From JAOPZW01 sp963807305 (GTDB lineage: Bacteria; Actinomycetota; Thermoleophilia; Solirubrobacterales; Solirubrobacteraceae), in NCBI GenBank assembly GCA_963807305.1, contig CAWEBN010000010.1, positions 248,001 through 312,000 of the forward strand: a stretch of DNA of 64,000 nt, read 5' to 3'. The notes below the pieces were generated by a model, which worked only from the letters and a program-made list of their open reading frames with translations, ran no database searches and was not told the origin of the DNA. Positions 1 to 7,380 of this stretch are shown here, in pieces (the first letter of the stretch is position 1; every line of letters starts with the position of its first letter). A program made the position numbers and the translations under genes.

Positions 1-2629
1 CGTGGCACTCGAACGTCGAGCCGCTCTCGCTCGCCGTGAAGGCGAACGTCGGGGTGGTGTCGTTGGTGGGACCGGTCGGGCCCGAACCAATCGTGGTGTT
101 GGGCGCGGTGCCGTCGGACGCAGGCGTCGTGTCGACGGTGAACGCCCGGGTGGCCGGCGTCGCGTCGACGTTGGCCGCGGCGTCGGTGGCGCGGATGGAG
201 ACGCTGTGCTGGCCGTCGGCGAGCGCCGCTGTCGTCCAGGGGTTGGTGCAGCTCGCCCACGCCGCCGAGTCGAGCTGGCACTGGAACGTCGATCCGCTCT
301 CACTCGACGTGAACGCGAAGGTCGGCGTGTTGTCGGCGGAGGTGCCGGACGGGCCTGAGCTGATCGTCGTGTCGGGCGCCGTCGTGTCGGCGGGCGGGGC
401 GGCCGCGCCGACCGTGATGGCCTTCATCGTGGTGGCGGTGTCGCCGTCGGCATCCGTGACGGTGACGCGGACGTTCTTGACGCCGGCCTCCTGGAAGGTG
501 AACGACATCGTCTTGCCGCTGCCCAGCGGCCACTGGTCGCCCGCGGGACCGTCACCGCCGTCGTCCTCCCAGGTGTAGGTGCACGGCGCGTCGTCGCACG
601 TCGCGCCGGCCGCGTCGAACGAGACGGGCTGGCCGATCGCCGGCGACGCCGGGGTGTCGGTGTAGGCGGCGACCGGCTGGTGGTCGGCCGGCGCGCTCTG
701 GATCGTCCAGGTCTGCGTCGCCGGCGTGCTGTCCGTGTTGCCTGCGGCGTCCTTGGCGCGCACGCTGAAGGTGTGCGCGCCGGTCGTCAGACCGTTGTAG
801 GGCTTCGGGCTCGTGCAGGTGGCCCAAGAGCCGGTATCGAGCTTGCACTCGAAGGTCGAGCCCGACTCGCTCGAGGTGAACGAGAACGAGGCGGTCGTGG
901 CGGACGTGGTGCCGGTCTGGCCCGAGCTGATGGTCGTGTCGGGGGCCGTCGTGTCGGTCGGCGGCGGCGTGGCCGTGTCGACGGTGAACGCGCGGTTCGC
1001 GGGGGTGGCGTCGGTGTTGCCCGCCACGTCGGTGGCGCGGACGGACACCGAGTGGTTGCCCGCGCCGAGGGCCGCGGTCGTCCACGGGCTGGTGCAATCG
1101 GCCCAGGCGGCCGTATCGACGCGGCACTCGAAGACCGAGTTCGCCTCGGTCGCGGTGAAGGCGAACGTCGGCGTGTTGTCCGTCGTCGTGCCCGTCGGGC
1201 CCGACGTGACGCTGGTGTCGGGCGCCGTCGTGTCGGCCGGCGGTGCGGTACCGACCGTGAACGAGCGGGTCGCGGGCGAGGCGTCGGTGTTGCCCGCTAC
1301 GTCGGTGGCACGGACCGCGACGCTGTGGGTGCCGTCGCTCAGGGCGCTCGTCGTCCAGGGGGTGGTGCAGTCGACCCAGGAGCCGGAGTCCACGCGGCAC
1401 TCGAACACCGAGTTCGGCTCGCTCGCCGTGAAGGCGAAAGTGGGCGTGTTGTCGTTCGTCGTGCCGGTCGGCCCAGACGTGATGTTCGTGTCGGGCGGCG
1501 TGTTGTCGCTCGGGGGCGGTGGCGGAGTCGCGCTGCCGCTCGACCCTGTGATGATCCCGATGTCCTGACCGTCGGTCGCCGCGCCCTTGCCGTTGCTGCC
1601 GCTGGCGAGCATGTAGCCGTCCCGGCCGCCACCGCCCTTGAACGTCACCTGGCTTGGCGTGAGGTCGTGATCGATGACCAGGCCTGAGCCGGCCTGGGTG
1701 ACGGACGAGACGTTGTCCTGCACCACGGTGTTGCGGCTCGCCTGCCCGGAGTTGCCCGCGTAGACGCGGATGTTCCCGCTGATGACCGTGTTGTGACGAA
1801 CGACAGAGCCCTGGTCGGAGCCGAGCACCATGGCGTCCGGGTACTCGTCCATGATGAAGAGGTTGTCGCGGATGTCGTTGCCGCCGCCCCCATCGGGAAA
1901 CATCAGAGCCGTCGAGTTGTCGTGGAAGTAGTTGCCGTGGATGCTGATGTCGTCGGCGCCATAGATCTGGATCGGATCAGCGTGGACGGGGGAGCAGTTC
2001 CCTTGGCGGATGCCGGAGAACTCGTTTCCCGGCCCGATGTCCACGCCGTTCGTGCCCCCCACAAGCTGGATACCGTCGCTGCAGCCGCCGCTCCCGAAAT
2101 GGCTGTTGGAGATCGTCACGCCGACTGGTGAGTTGTTGTTGGCCCCCCGGATCGAGACGCGACCCTCGTACGTTCCCTGCCCCACGCCATCGTGTGTGTT
2201 GTGGTCCAGCAGCACACCAAGGTTCTGACCCGATGGCGTGTCGATCTCGAAGTAGCCGGTGAACGTCGAGTTGACGATCGCGACGTTGTGGGCCCCGTTG
2301 AGGTTGCCACCGGAGATGCGCAGGCCATCGAGTCGGATGTTCTTGACCGACGAGCCGAAGCTGATCGATATCTGCGGCGTCGCGCCGCTCTGCGCGGCGA
2401 TCGTCACCGTCGAAGCCTTCGAACCACCGCTGAAGCTGCCGTAGCTACCCGACGCGAGGTGGATGACATCGCCGCCCTGCGCCGAGGAGAAGGCGCTCGA
2501 GAAGGTCGACGGAGTGGCGTTGACATCCGCGCCCCAAGCGGGGCCCGGTGCGACCACCAGCGCCGTCAGGACAGCCGCCATGAGCATGACGAGTCGACGA
2601 CGAACGAGCGCGGAAGCTGGATTGGACAT
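1..2629 (-). CDS. Secreted parallel beta-helix protein with Ig-like repeats and a PKD domain (3' end outside window)
   Basis: Large exported protein, probably acting on or binding extracellular glycans; the exact activity is unknown. The frame is open from the start to the window edge, about 876 codons. A basic N-terminus and hydrophobic stretch end in a likely signal cleavage near residue 32 (PAWGA). Residues about 33-360 have the Asn/Gly-rich pattern of a right-handed beta-helix and begin with QGGDVIHLASGSYG, almost the same as the protein at 7381-9141. From about residue 370 come Ig-like repeats of about 90 residues, each with a Cys pair (FEC...DC) and the phrase RATDVAGNTD. Three repeats are followed by a PKD-like domain (about 650-745), a fourth repeat and part of a fifth. 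I chose the ATG at 2629 because GAGG lies 8 bases upstream; the in-frame ATG at 2641 is an alternative. A structured leader lies just upstream. Adhesin or polysaccharide lyase/epimerase are both possible. Confidence 0.85.
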   Translation of the reverse strand, partial: MSNPASALVRRRLVMLMAAVLTALVVAPGPAWGADVNATPSTFSSAFSSAQGGDVIHLASGSYGSFSGGSKASTVTIAAQSGATPQISISFGSSVKNIRLDGLRISGGNLNGAHNVAIVNSTFTGYFEIDTPSGQNLGVLLDHNTHDGVGQGTYEGRVSIRGANNNSPVGVTISNSHFGSGGCSDGIQLVGGTNGVDIGPGNEFSGIRQGNCSPVHADPIQIYGADDISIHGNYFHDNSTALMFPDGGGGNDIRDNLFIMDEYPDAMVLGSDQGSVVRHNTVISGNIRVYAGNSGQASRNTVVQDNVSSVTQAGSGLVIDHDLTPSQVTFKGGGGRDGYMLASGSNGKGAATDGQDIGIITGSSGSATPPPPPSDNTPPDTNITSGPTGTTNDNTPTFAFTASEPNSVFECRVDSGSWVDCTTPWTTSALSDGTHSVAVRATDVAGNTDASPATRSFTVGTAPPADTTAPDTSVTSGPTGTTTDNTPTFAFTATEANSVFECRVDTAAWADCTSPWTTAALGAGNHSVSVRATDVAGNTDATPANRAFTVDTATPPPTDTTAPDTTISSGQTGTTSATTASFSFTSSESGSTFECKLDTGSWATCTSPKPYNGLTTGAHTFSVRAKDAAGNTDSTPATQTWTIQSAPADHQPVAAYTDTPASPAIGQPVSFDAAGATCDDAPCTYTWEDDGGDGPAGDQWPLGSGKTMSFTFQEAGVKNVRVTVTDADGDTATTMKAITVGAAAPPADTTAPDTTISSGPSGTSADNTPTFAFTSSESGSTFQCQLDSAAWASCTNPWTTAALADGQHSVSIRATDAAANVDATPATRAFTVDTTPASDGTAPNTTIGSGPTGPTNDTTPTFAFTASESGSTFECH

Positions 2630-2689
2630 CGAGCGCCTCATCGGTTGGAGCCGTGGCTGGGGCAGCCGGACGCCAACCCTCCTTGAGCC

Positions 2690-2750
2690 GCGCGGAAGTG
2701 GCTGCGGCTGGACCGCCACGTCTGGGACGCCACGCAATCGCTCCCGGCGT
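2690..2750 (-). promoter_or_regulatory. Candidate structured 5' leader RNA, copy 1 (upstream of the beta-helix gene)
   Basis: On the minus strand, CGGGAG (2746-2741) can pair with CTTCCG (2698-2693), TTGCG (2737-2733) with CGCAG (2706-2702), and CGTC (2729-2726) with GACG (2722-2719) across a CCA loop. The single-stranded segment holds CGGTCC. The same order of elements occurs at 7264-7333 ahead of a homologous gene, with compensatory changes in the second stem. A possible -10 element, GATATAG on the minus strand at about 2785-2779, would place the element inside the transcript. It is a cis-regulatory RNA candidate; the ligand is unknown. Confidence 0.55.
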
Positions 2751-3061
2751 CGGGGGGAAGAACGCCAGGCCTCTGCAGCTATATCGGCTGGTTGCTATCG
2801 GGGAGTGAATTTCGGGCCCTGCCCCTCCAGCGAACGCCGGAGCCGCCCGAACGTCGGTCCTGATGCCCCGACCCTCGACGCGCCAAACGCACCTCCGCCG
2901 AGTGCTCAGCCGCACTGCCGCCAGCGGTATCGCGTGCGCGACGAGCGGTCCCTTGCGCGGGCAGGTGGTCGGCGTCCGCTCAGGTGCTCAGGACGACTGG
3001 ACGCCGCGCGATCGCCCGCGCGCCGCATCGAACATGCGTCGAGTGTCGAAATCCGCCTCGG
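2751..3061. other. Intergenic DNA with promoter of the beta-helix gene
   Basis: Between the leader and the tetR-like gene I see no convincing coding frame on either strand. It should contain the promoter for the minus-strand beta-helix gene; GATATAG on the minus strand near 2785-2779 is a candidate -10. Nothing else is recognised. Confidence 0.4.
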
Positions 3062-3081
3062 CATGCAAGCGGAATTGCATG
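3062..3081 (-). terminator. Hairpin directly after the TetR stop codon
   Basis: CATGCAA (3062-3068) and TTGCATG (3075-3081) form a perfect 7-bp inverted repeat with a 6-nt loop, starting one base beyond the stop codon of the TetR gene. It is AT-richer than its surroundings. Termination is the simplest role, but there is no clear U tract, so a protein-binding palindrome is possible. Confidence 0.4.
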
Positions 3082-3082
3082 T

Positions 3083-3730
3083 TCAACGGGCGTCATAGCG
3101 GCGGCGCAAGAGCTCCGCGGGGGTCGGCGGCGGCCCCGGAAGGGGCGCGGCGCCCGGCGCTTGCAGCGCCTGCAGATAGAGCTCGAGATAGCGGCGGCTC
3201 AGCGTCACTTCGCGCTGCTTGTCATTGATCCGAACGGCCTGTAGCTGCTCGAAGAGCAGAGCGACGTCCTCCGCCGTGATGTCGGGACGGACGGCACCCG
3301 CGGCTTGAGTGAGGTCGACCAGTTCCGCGATCGCGTCGCGAAGGCGCTGCTCCGCCAGGAGCAGCTCGCCGCTCGGTGACGACGACGAGCCGGCGAGAGC
3401 AGCAACCAGCCGAGCGGCACCGGAGGCGAGGGACCCGGTCATGAATCCCACGAACGCGGCCCACGGAAACGAGCGGGCCCGATCGAGCGCCGTGCGCGCC
3501 TCGTTCTCGAGCGTGTGGATGCCGTCCAGCCACAGAGCCTCGACGAGCGCATCCCTGCTGGCGTAACGGCGGTACAGCGTCGCGACCCCGACGCCGGCGT
3601 GTCGAGCGATTTCCGACATCGGCGCCGTCGGCCGGACGGCGAGCACCGCCCGAGCTGCGAGGACCACGCGCTCATCATTGCGCGAGGCCTCTGCCGCTCC
3701 GCCGGGCCGCGGCCGACCGTCCTTCGTCAC
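3083..3730 (-). CDS. TetR/AcrR-family transcriptional regulator
   Basis: Cytoplasmic repressor-type protein of 215 residues, a normal TetR length. Residues about 20-66 form the helix-turn-helix: SEIARHAGVGVATLYRRY is the diagnostic recognition helix region. The remainder is an alpha-helical ligand-binding domain of the kind that varies between members, ending in a Pro/Arg-rich tail. The start is a GTG at 3730. Immediately upstream lies an imperfect palindrome (3742-3765) typical of TetR operators, so autoregulation is likely. The target genes are not evident; the leftward beta-helix gene and the polysaccharide genes to the right are the candidates. The ligand is unknown. Confidence 0.9.
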   Translation of the reverse strand: MTKDGRPRPGGAAEASRNDERVVLAARAVLAVRPTAPMSEIARHAGVGVATLYRRYASRDALVEALWLDGIHTLENEARTALDRARSFPWAAFVGFMTGSLASGAARLVAALAGSSSSPSGELLLAEQRLRDAIAELVDLTQAAGAVRPDITAEDVALLFEQLQAVRINDKQREVTLSRRYLELYLQALQAPGAAPLPGPPPTPAELLRRRYDAR

Positions 3731-3741
3731 GGCGGGGATGC

Positions 3742-3765
3742 TAGCGGAACGATCAATTCCGTCTA
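3742..3765. promoter_or_regulatory. Probable TetR-type operator
   Basis: The half-sites TAGCGGAA (3742-3749) and TTCCGTCTA (3757-3765) are inverted around a short spacer; the second reads TAGACGGAA on the other strand, so the arms match except for one extra base. TAGACGGAA-like palindromes are known operators of TetR-family repressors, and this one sits 12 bases upstream of the TetR-like start codon. Confidence 0.55.
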
Positions 3766-3868
3766 ACCCGCCGCCGCTGGGTCCGGATACCCCACGCGCT
3801 TGGCCGTTCGGAATGAAGCGTTCCGCGCGATCGTCGCCACGTTCCGAGCGAACGCCGAACGTTCGGGC

Positions 3869-4714
3869 CTAGGCGCGTCGCGCGCGGGCCTGCGCAGGCT
3901 TGGGCTCGGATGCCCGGTCCAAGGCGCGGACGCGCTGTTCCTCGCCGGCCGCCGCAACCTCATCATGGGCGCGTTCGAGTTCGGCCGCGTGACGCCAACC
4001 CCGCGCGATGCCCGCAACGACCACCACGCTGGCACAGGCAAGACCGAAGGTGAAGACGGCTGCCAGGAGCGCGAACAGGCGACGAGGCCCGCGGACCACA
4101 TCTGCCGACTGCGCGGCGCCGAGCGTGGAGATCACGAGCTGGCGCGCGTTGGGTACGTTCTGAGCGGCGGCGACGGACCGCAGGTAGTCGCGCAGACCGG
4201 TCGTTGCGGCGTTGGCAAGCCGAGCGGCCCTCTGAGCGTCCGGCGCCTGGGCATCGATCGAGACGATCGGGAGCGTCTCATCCGCGCGCAGGGTGAGGAT
4301 GAAGGACTCGGGATTCGTCGCGCTCTTCGACGCGCGCTCGGAGATCAGCGTGGGAACCTGGGGGCCCGCGCTCATGGAGGGCGCGACGGCGATGAGGTCG
4401 GCCGGGTTGACCCCGGCGTTTCGGGCGATGATCGTCCTCACCGGGCTCGAGGCCATGAGGTTCGCGAGCAGGTTGGCGCGAGTGCCCAGTCCGTCGGCAC
4501 CCTTGGGCTCGAGGTCCACCACCTGTGAGTCGGGCGTGTCGATCAGCATTCGCGCCGAGGCAACGCCCACGCGGTACTGGCGGCTCTCGAGCTTGGGCGG
4601 CGCCAGCGACACCTTGTATGCCGTCATCAGGCCGAGCGCGATGGCCAGGGCAGCGCCTGCAAGGACGAGAGCACGCTGGCGCCAGAGCTCTCGAAGGATG
4701 GTGACGAATTCCAT
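3869..4714 (-). CDS. Wzz/capsular chain-length-type membrane protein
   Basis: Inner-membrane protein of 281 residues with the polysaccharide co-polymerase layout: one N-terminal membrane helix (about 15-35, after the phrase ILRELWRQRALVL), a long extracytoplasmic region, and a second helix near 213-235 followed by a basic cytoplasmic tail. There is no Walker kinase domain, so it is the regulatory half rather than a BY-kinase. It is a clear paralogue of the protein at 14816-15643: both share RELWR, DTP.S.VVDL, the MAS.PVR phrase and GLRDYL. The gene lies alone on the minus strand, divergent from the epimerase at 4910. Expected role is setting polymer length or supporting export. Confidence 0.8.
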   Translation of the reverse strand: MEFVTILRELWRQRALVLAGAALAIALGLMTAYKVSLAPPKLESRQYRVGVASARMLIDTPDSQVVDLEPKGADGLGTRANLLANLMASSPVRTIIARNAGVNPADLIAVAPSMSAGPQVPTLISERASKSATNPESFILTLRADETLPIVSIDAQAPDAQRAARLANAATTGLRDYLRSVAAAQNVPNARQLVISTLGAAQSADVVRGPRRLFALLAAVFTFGLACASVVVVAGIARGWRHAAELERAHDEVAAAGEEQRVRALDRASEPKPAQARARRA

Positions 4715-4909
4715 GTCGGACCAGTCTGGATAGGGGCTTGGGGCGCGAGTCGTCCCCGTTCATCCACCCAACGACGCTTCCGCACCGCTTCTTCCACGCC
4801 CATCAAGGCCGTGTGTCGTCATTTCAGATCGCCCGTGCTCGCAAGAACGCTGTCGCACGAGCCGTTTCTCGGACGAAATGGACTTTCAGCGGCGGAGGAT
4901 CAGATACTC

Positions 4910-6019
4910 ATGAAGACGCTCGTGACCGGCGGAGCCGGGTTCATCGGCTCGCATCTCGTGCGCGCTCTCCTCGAGCGCGGCGACGACGTCGTCGTGCTCG
5001 ACAGCCTTGAGCCACAGGTGCACGCCGGCGTTGCACCAGAGGTGCCCGAGGGCGTGGAGTTCCTCGCCGGCAACGTCGGCGATACCGCCATCGCGACGCG
5101 CGCCCTCAATGGCGTCGATCGCGTCGCGCACCTCGCCGCGGCCGTCGGCGTCGGCCAGTCCATGTATGAGATCGCGCGATACACCGAGCTCAACACGATG
5201 GCCACGGCGCGCTTTCTGGAGTGCGTGGTCGCGCAGCGTCCGATGCCCACCCGTCTCGTCGTCGCCTCATCCATGTCGATCTATGGCGAGGGGGAGTACG
5301 TGTGCGAGGAGCACGGTCGCGTGGCCCCCGGCCCTCGCCCGGAGGAGCAGCTGCTTGCGCGCTCCTGGGAGACCGTGTGCCCGAGCTGCGGGCGCAAGCT
5401 ACGCCCTGTCGGGACCAGTGAGACCAAGCCCCTGATCCCGACGTCCATCTACGCGATCAACAAGCGTGACCACGAGGAGATGTGCCTCGTCACCGGGGCC
5501 GCATATGGCATCCCGAGCGTGGCGCTGCGGTTCTTCAATGTCTACGGCCCCGGCCAGGCGCTCTCGAACCCGTACACGGGCGTCGCAGCGATCTTTGCCT
5601 CCCGCCTCCTGAACAGTCGCGCGCCGGTCATCTTCGAGGACGGCGCGCAGTCGCGCGACTTCACGCACGTCTCGGACATCGTCCAGGGCATCATGCTCGC
5701 GCTCGAGTCCGACGCGGCCGTCGGCCACGCCGTCAACCTCGGTACCGGCCGGTCCACGTCCGTTGCCGAGGTCGCGCACGTCATCTCGCGGGGAATGGGC
5801 CTCGACATCGAGCCCGAGCGGAACGAGCGGTACCGCGCCGGCGACATCCGTCATTGCTTCGCCGACACGACGCGGGCGCGCGAGCTGCTCGGCTTCGCGG
5901 CCAGCAAGAGCTTCGAGCAGGGCATGACCGAGCTGGTCGAATGGCTGCAGGACCAGGACGCCGTCGACCGCGTAGACGCCGCAACCCAGGAGCTGGCCGC
6001 CCGCGGCCTGGCTCGATAG
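4910..6019 (+). CDS. NAD-dependent sugar epimerase/dehydratase, dTDP-L-rhamnose 4-epimerase-like
   Basis: Extended short-chain dehydrogenase of 369 residues acting on a nucleotide sugar. It begins with the NAD-binding motif GGAGFIGSH at residues 7-15, has a catalytic YAINK (Tyr-x3-Lys), and the typical RFFNVYGPGQ. Between the central strand and the active site it carries an extra segment with C-x2-H (CEEH) and C-x2-C (CPSC) pairs, which could bind zinc. I recall this insertion in proteins annotated as dTDP-L-rhamnose 4-epimerase, so a dTDP-6-deoxytalose or rhamnose pathway is the best guess, not proven. The ATG at 4910 has GGAGG 11 bases upstream. It is followed 9 bases later by a glycosyltransferase, so the two are probably cotranscribed. 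Confidence 0.85.
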   Translation: MKTLVTGGAGFIGSHLVRALLERGDDVVVLDSLEPQVHAGVAPEVPEGVEFLAGNVGDTAIATRALNGVDRVAHLAAAVGVGQSMYEIARYTELNTMATARFLECVVAQRPMPTRLVVASSMSIYGEGEYVCEEHGRVAPGPRPEEQLLARSWETVCPSCGRKLRPVGTSETKPLIPTSIYAINKRDHEEMCLVTGAAYGIPSVALRFFNVYGPGQALSNPYTGVAAIFASRLLNSRAPVIFEDGAQSRDFTHVSDIVQGIMLALESDAAVGHAVNLGTGRSTSVAEVAHVISRGMGLDIEPERNERYRAGDIRHCFADTTRARELLGFAASKSFEQGMTELVEWLQDQDAVDRVDAATQELAARGLAR

Positions 6020-6028
6020 GGAACAGAC

Positions 6029-6991
6029 GTGACACGGACCGCCACCGATCAGGCCGACGTCGCCATCATCATCGTCTCGACCAACGAGGCGAAGTGGCTC
6101 ACGACGTGCCTGAGCACGGTCTTCGAGCACGCAGGGGACGTCAAACTCGATGTGGTCGTCGTCGACAACGAGTCCACCGACGGCACACGCGAGCTCGTGG
6201 AGTCCCGGTTCCCGCAGGCCCGGGTCGTCGCCTCGGCGAACAAGGGGTTCGCGCATGCCAACAACAACGGTGCCATGACGTGCACCGCGCGCTATGTGCT
6301 CTTCCTGAACCCTGACACCGAGATCGTCGATGGCACGTTCGCCGAGCTCGTAGCCGCCCTCGACGAGCGGCCCGACGTCGGGATGGCGGGGGTGAAGCAA
6401 CTCACCGGCGACGGCACGTTGTGGCCGACGATCCGCTACTTCCCGAGCGTCGGTCGTGCCTTGGGGGAGGCCTTCTGGTCGGAGCGCTGGCCGCTGCGAG
6501 GCAGGTGGGCAGGCGAGCGAGAGCTCGACCTTTCCATCTACGACAGCGAAGTCGCGTGCGACTGGACCTCGGGATCGTTCATGTTCTGCAGGCGCGAGGC
6601 GCTCGCCAGCGCCGGGCTTCTCGACGAGCGCTTCTTCATCTACTCCGAGGAGCCCGACCTCTGCCTGCGCATGAAGCGGGCGGGATGGACGACCCGCCAC
6701 CTCCCGGCGATGACCATCGTCCACCACGCCGGCAAGGGTGGGCTGCGTCCGAAGATGATCGCTCAGGACGTCTTCACGCGCCGTCAGTACGCCTACAAGC
6801 ACTTCGCCGGTCCGCAGCGTGGCGCGTACCTGGCTGCGGTCGCCGCGCGGCACGTGATGCGCGCCGGCGTGCCCGGAGGCGAAACCGGTCCCCAGCGGCG
6901 CGAGGCGGCGCGACTCGCGTTGCGCACGCTCGCCGGCCGCGAGGCGCCGCCCTTCGGCGCGCCGCCGCCGACCGCGATCACGCGCCCGTAG
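6029..6991 (+). CDS. Family 2 glycosyltransferase (rhamnosyltransferase-like)
   Basis: Cytoplasmic GT-A enzyme of 320 residues that transfers a sugar from a nucleotide donor to a growing repeat unit. Visible motifs are VVVVDNESTDGT near residue 45, the metal-binding FLNPDTEI near 92, and the acceptor-side motif DERFFIYSEEPDLCLR near 200, the pattern seen in WbbL/RfbF-type rhamnosyltransferases. The GTG start has AGGGA 6 bases upstream. It follows the epimerase by 9 bases, which suggests the epimerase makes its donor sugar. The C-terminal 60 residues are low-complexity and probably not catalytic. Confidence 0.88.
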   Translation: MTRTATDQADVAIIIVSTNEAKWLTTCLSTVFEHAGDVKLDVVVVDNESTDGTRELVESRFPQARVVASANKGFAHANNNGAMTCTARYVLFLNPDTEIVDGTFAELVAALDERPDVGMAGVKQLTGDGTLWPTIRYFPSVGRALGEAFWSERWPLRGRWAGERELDLSIYDSEVACDWTSGSFMFCRREALASAGLLDERFFIYSEEPDLCLRMKRAGWTTRHLPAMTIVHHAGKGGLRPKMIAQDVFTRRQYAYKHFAGPQRGAYLAAVAARHVMRAGVPGGETGPQRREAARLALRTLAGREAPPFGAPPPTAITRP

Positions 6992-7007
6992 CCGCACCAA
7001 CTGTTCT

Positions 7008-7030
7008 CCCCGCCGGCGTGCCCAGCGGGG
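7008..7030 (+). terminator. Possible terminator after the epimerase-glycosyltransferase pair
   Basis: CCCCGC (7008-7013) pairs with GCGGGG (7025-7030) 16 bases past the stop codon of the glycosyltransferase gene, followed by GTTGG. The stem is short, so confidence is limited. Confidence 0.4.
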
Positions 7031-7263
7031 GTTGGCATCGGTCGCCGGTACGCACGGAGCCATGCGCCGATCGGGTCCATGACCGGGTCGGCCCACCCTT
7101 TCGGGTCGTCGTGCGCGAAACGACGTTTCGGCTTCGAACCGATCGGGCAGTGGGGCCGACGTTCGGTGCTTCGCCTGCGTCACGAGGCGGGGGAGAGGCC
7201 CCGGACGGGCCCTTCCGTATAGGGTCGAGGGGATACTTGGCGTGTCCTGGGCGCTTCTCTCTC
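7031..7263. other. Intergenic DNA with promoter of the second beta-helix gene
   Basis: No credible coding frame. Near the right end, GGATACTT at about 7230-7237 is a possible -10 element. It lies about the same distance upstream of the leader element as GATATAG does in front of copy 1. The rest holds GC-rich inverted repeats I cannot assign. Confidence 0.4.
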
Positions 7264-7333
7264 GCGCCGGGAGCGTCTGTGCGGCCTTAGGGCGTGAGGC
7301 CGACGGTCCGGTCACAGCCGACTTCCGTGCGGG
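7264..7333 (+). promoter_or_regulatory. Candidate structured 5' leader RNA, copy 2 (upstream of the beta-helix gene)
   Basis: CGGGAG (7268-7273) pairs with CTTCCG (7322-7327), CTGTG (7277-7281) with CACAG (7313-7317), and CGGCCT (7282-7287) with AGGCCG (7297-7302). ACGGTCC lies between the inner hairpin and the second stem. The layout matches the element at 2690-2750; the outer stem and CGGTCC are identical, while the second stem differs by paired substitutions (TTGCG/CGCAG there). About 50 bases separate it from the start codon. Confidence 0.6.
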
Positions 7334-7380
7334 TGGAATCGTCGTGCGCGCATTCGAATCCGACAAGAAGAGGCATATGT

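Noticed and set aside
680..1687. Long plus-strand frame across the beta-helix gene
   Set aside because: Arg/Gly-rich product antisense to a clear secreted repeat protein; typical shadow frame in high-GC DNA.
2463..3098. Plus-strand frame over the intergenic region and the TetR end
   Set aside because: No motif, no ribosome binding site, and it overlaps two real genes in antisense.
7264..7333. c-di-GMP, ydaO or cobalamin riboswitch as identity of the leader
   Set aside because: The conserved blocks of those classes (for example the GCAAA and GGAAAC tetraloop/receptor elements, or the GCC-ACUG box) are absent. I keep it as an unassigned structured leader.
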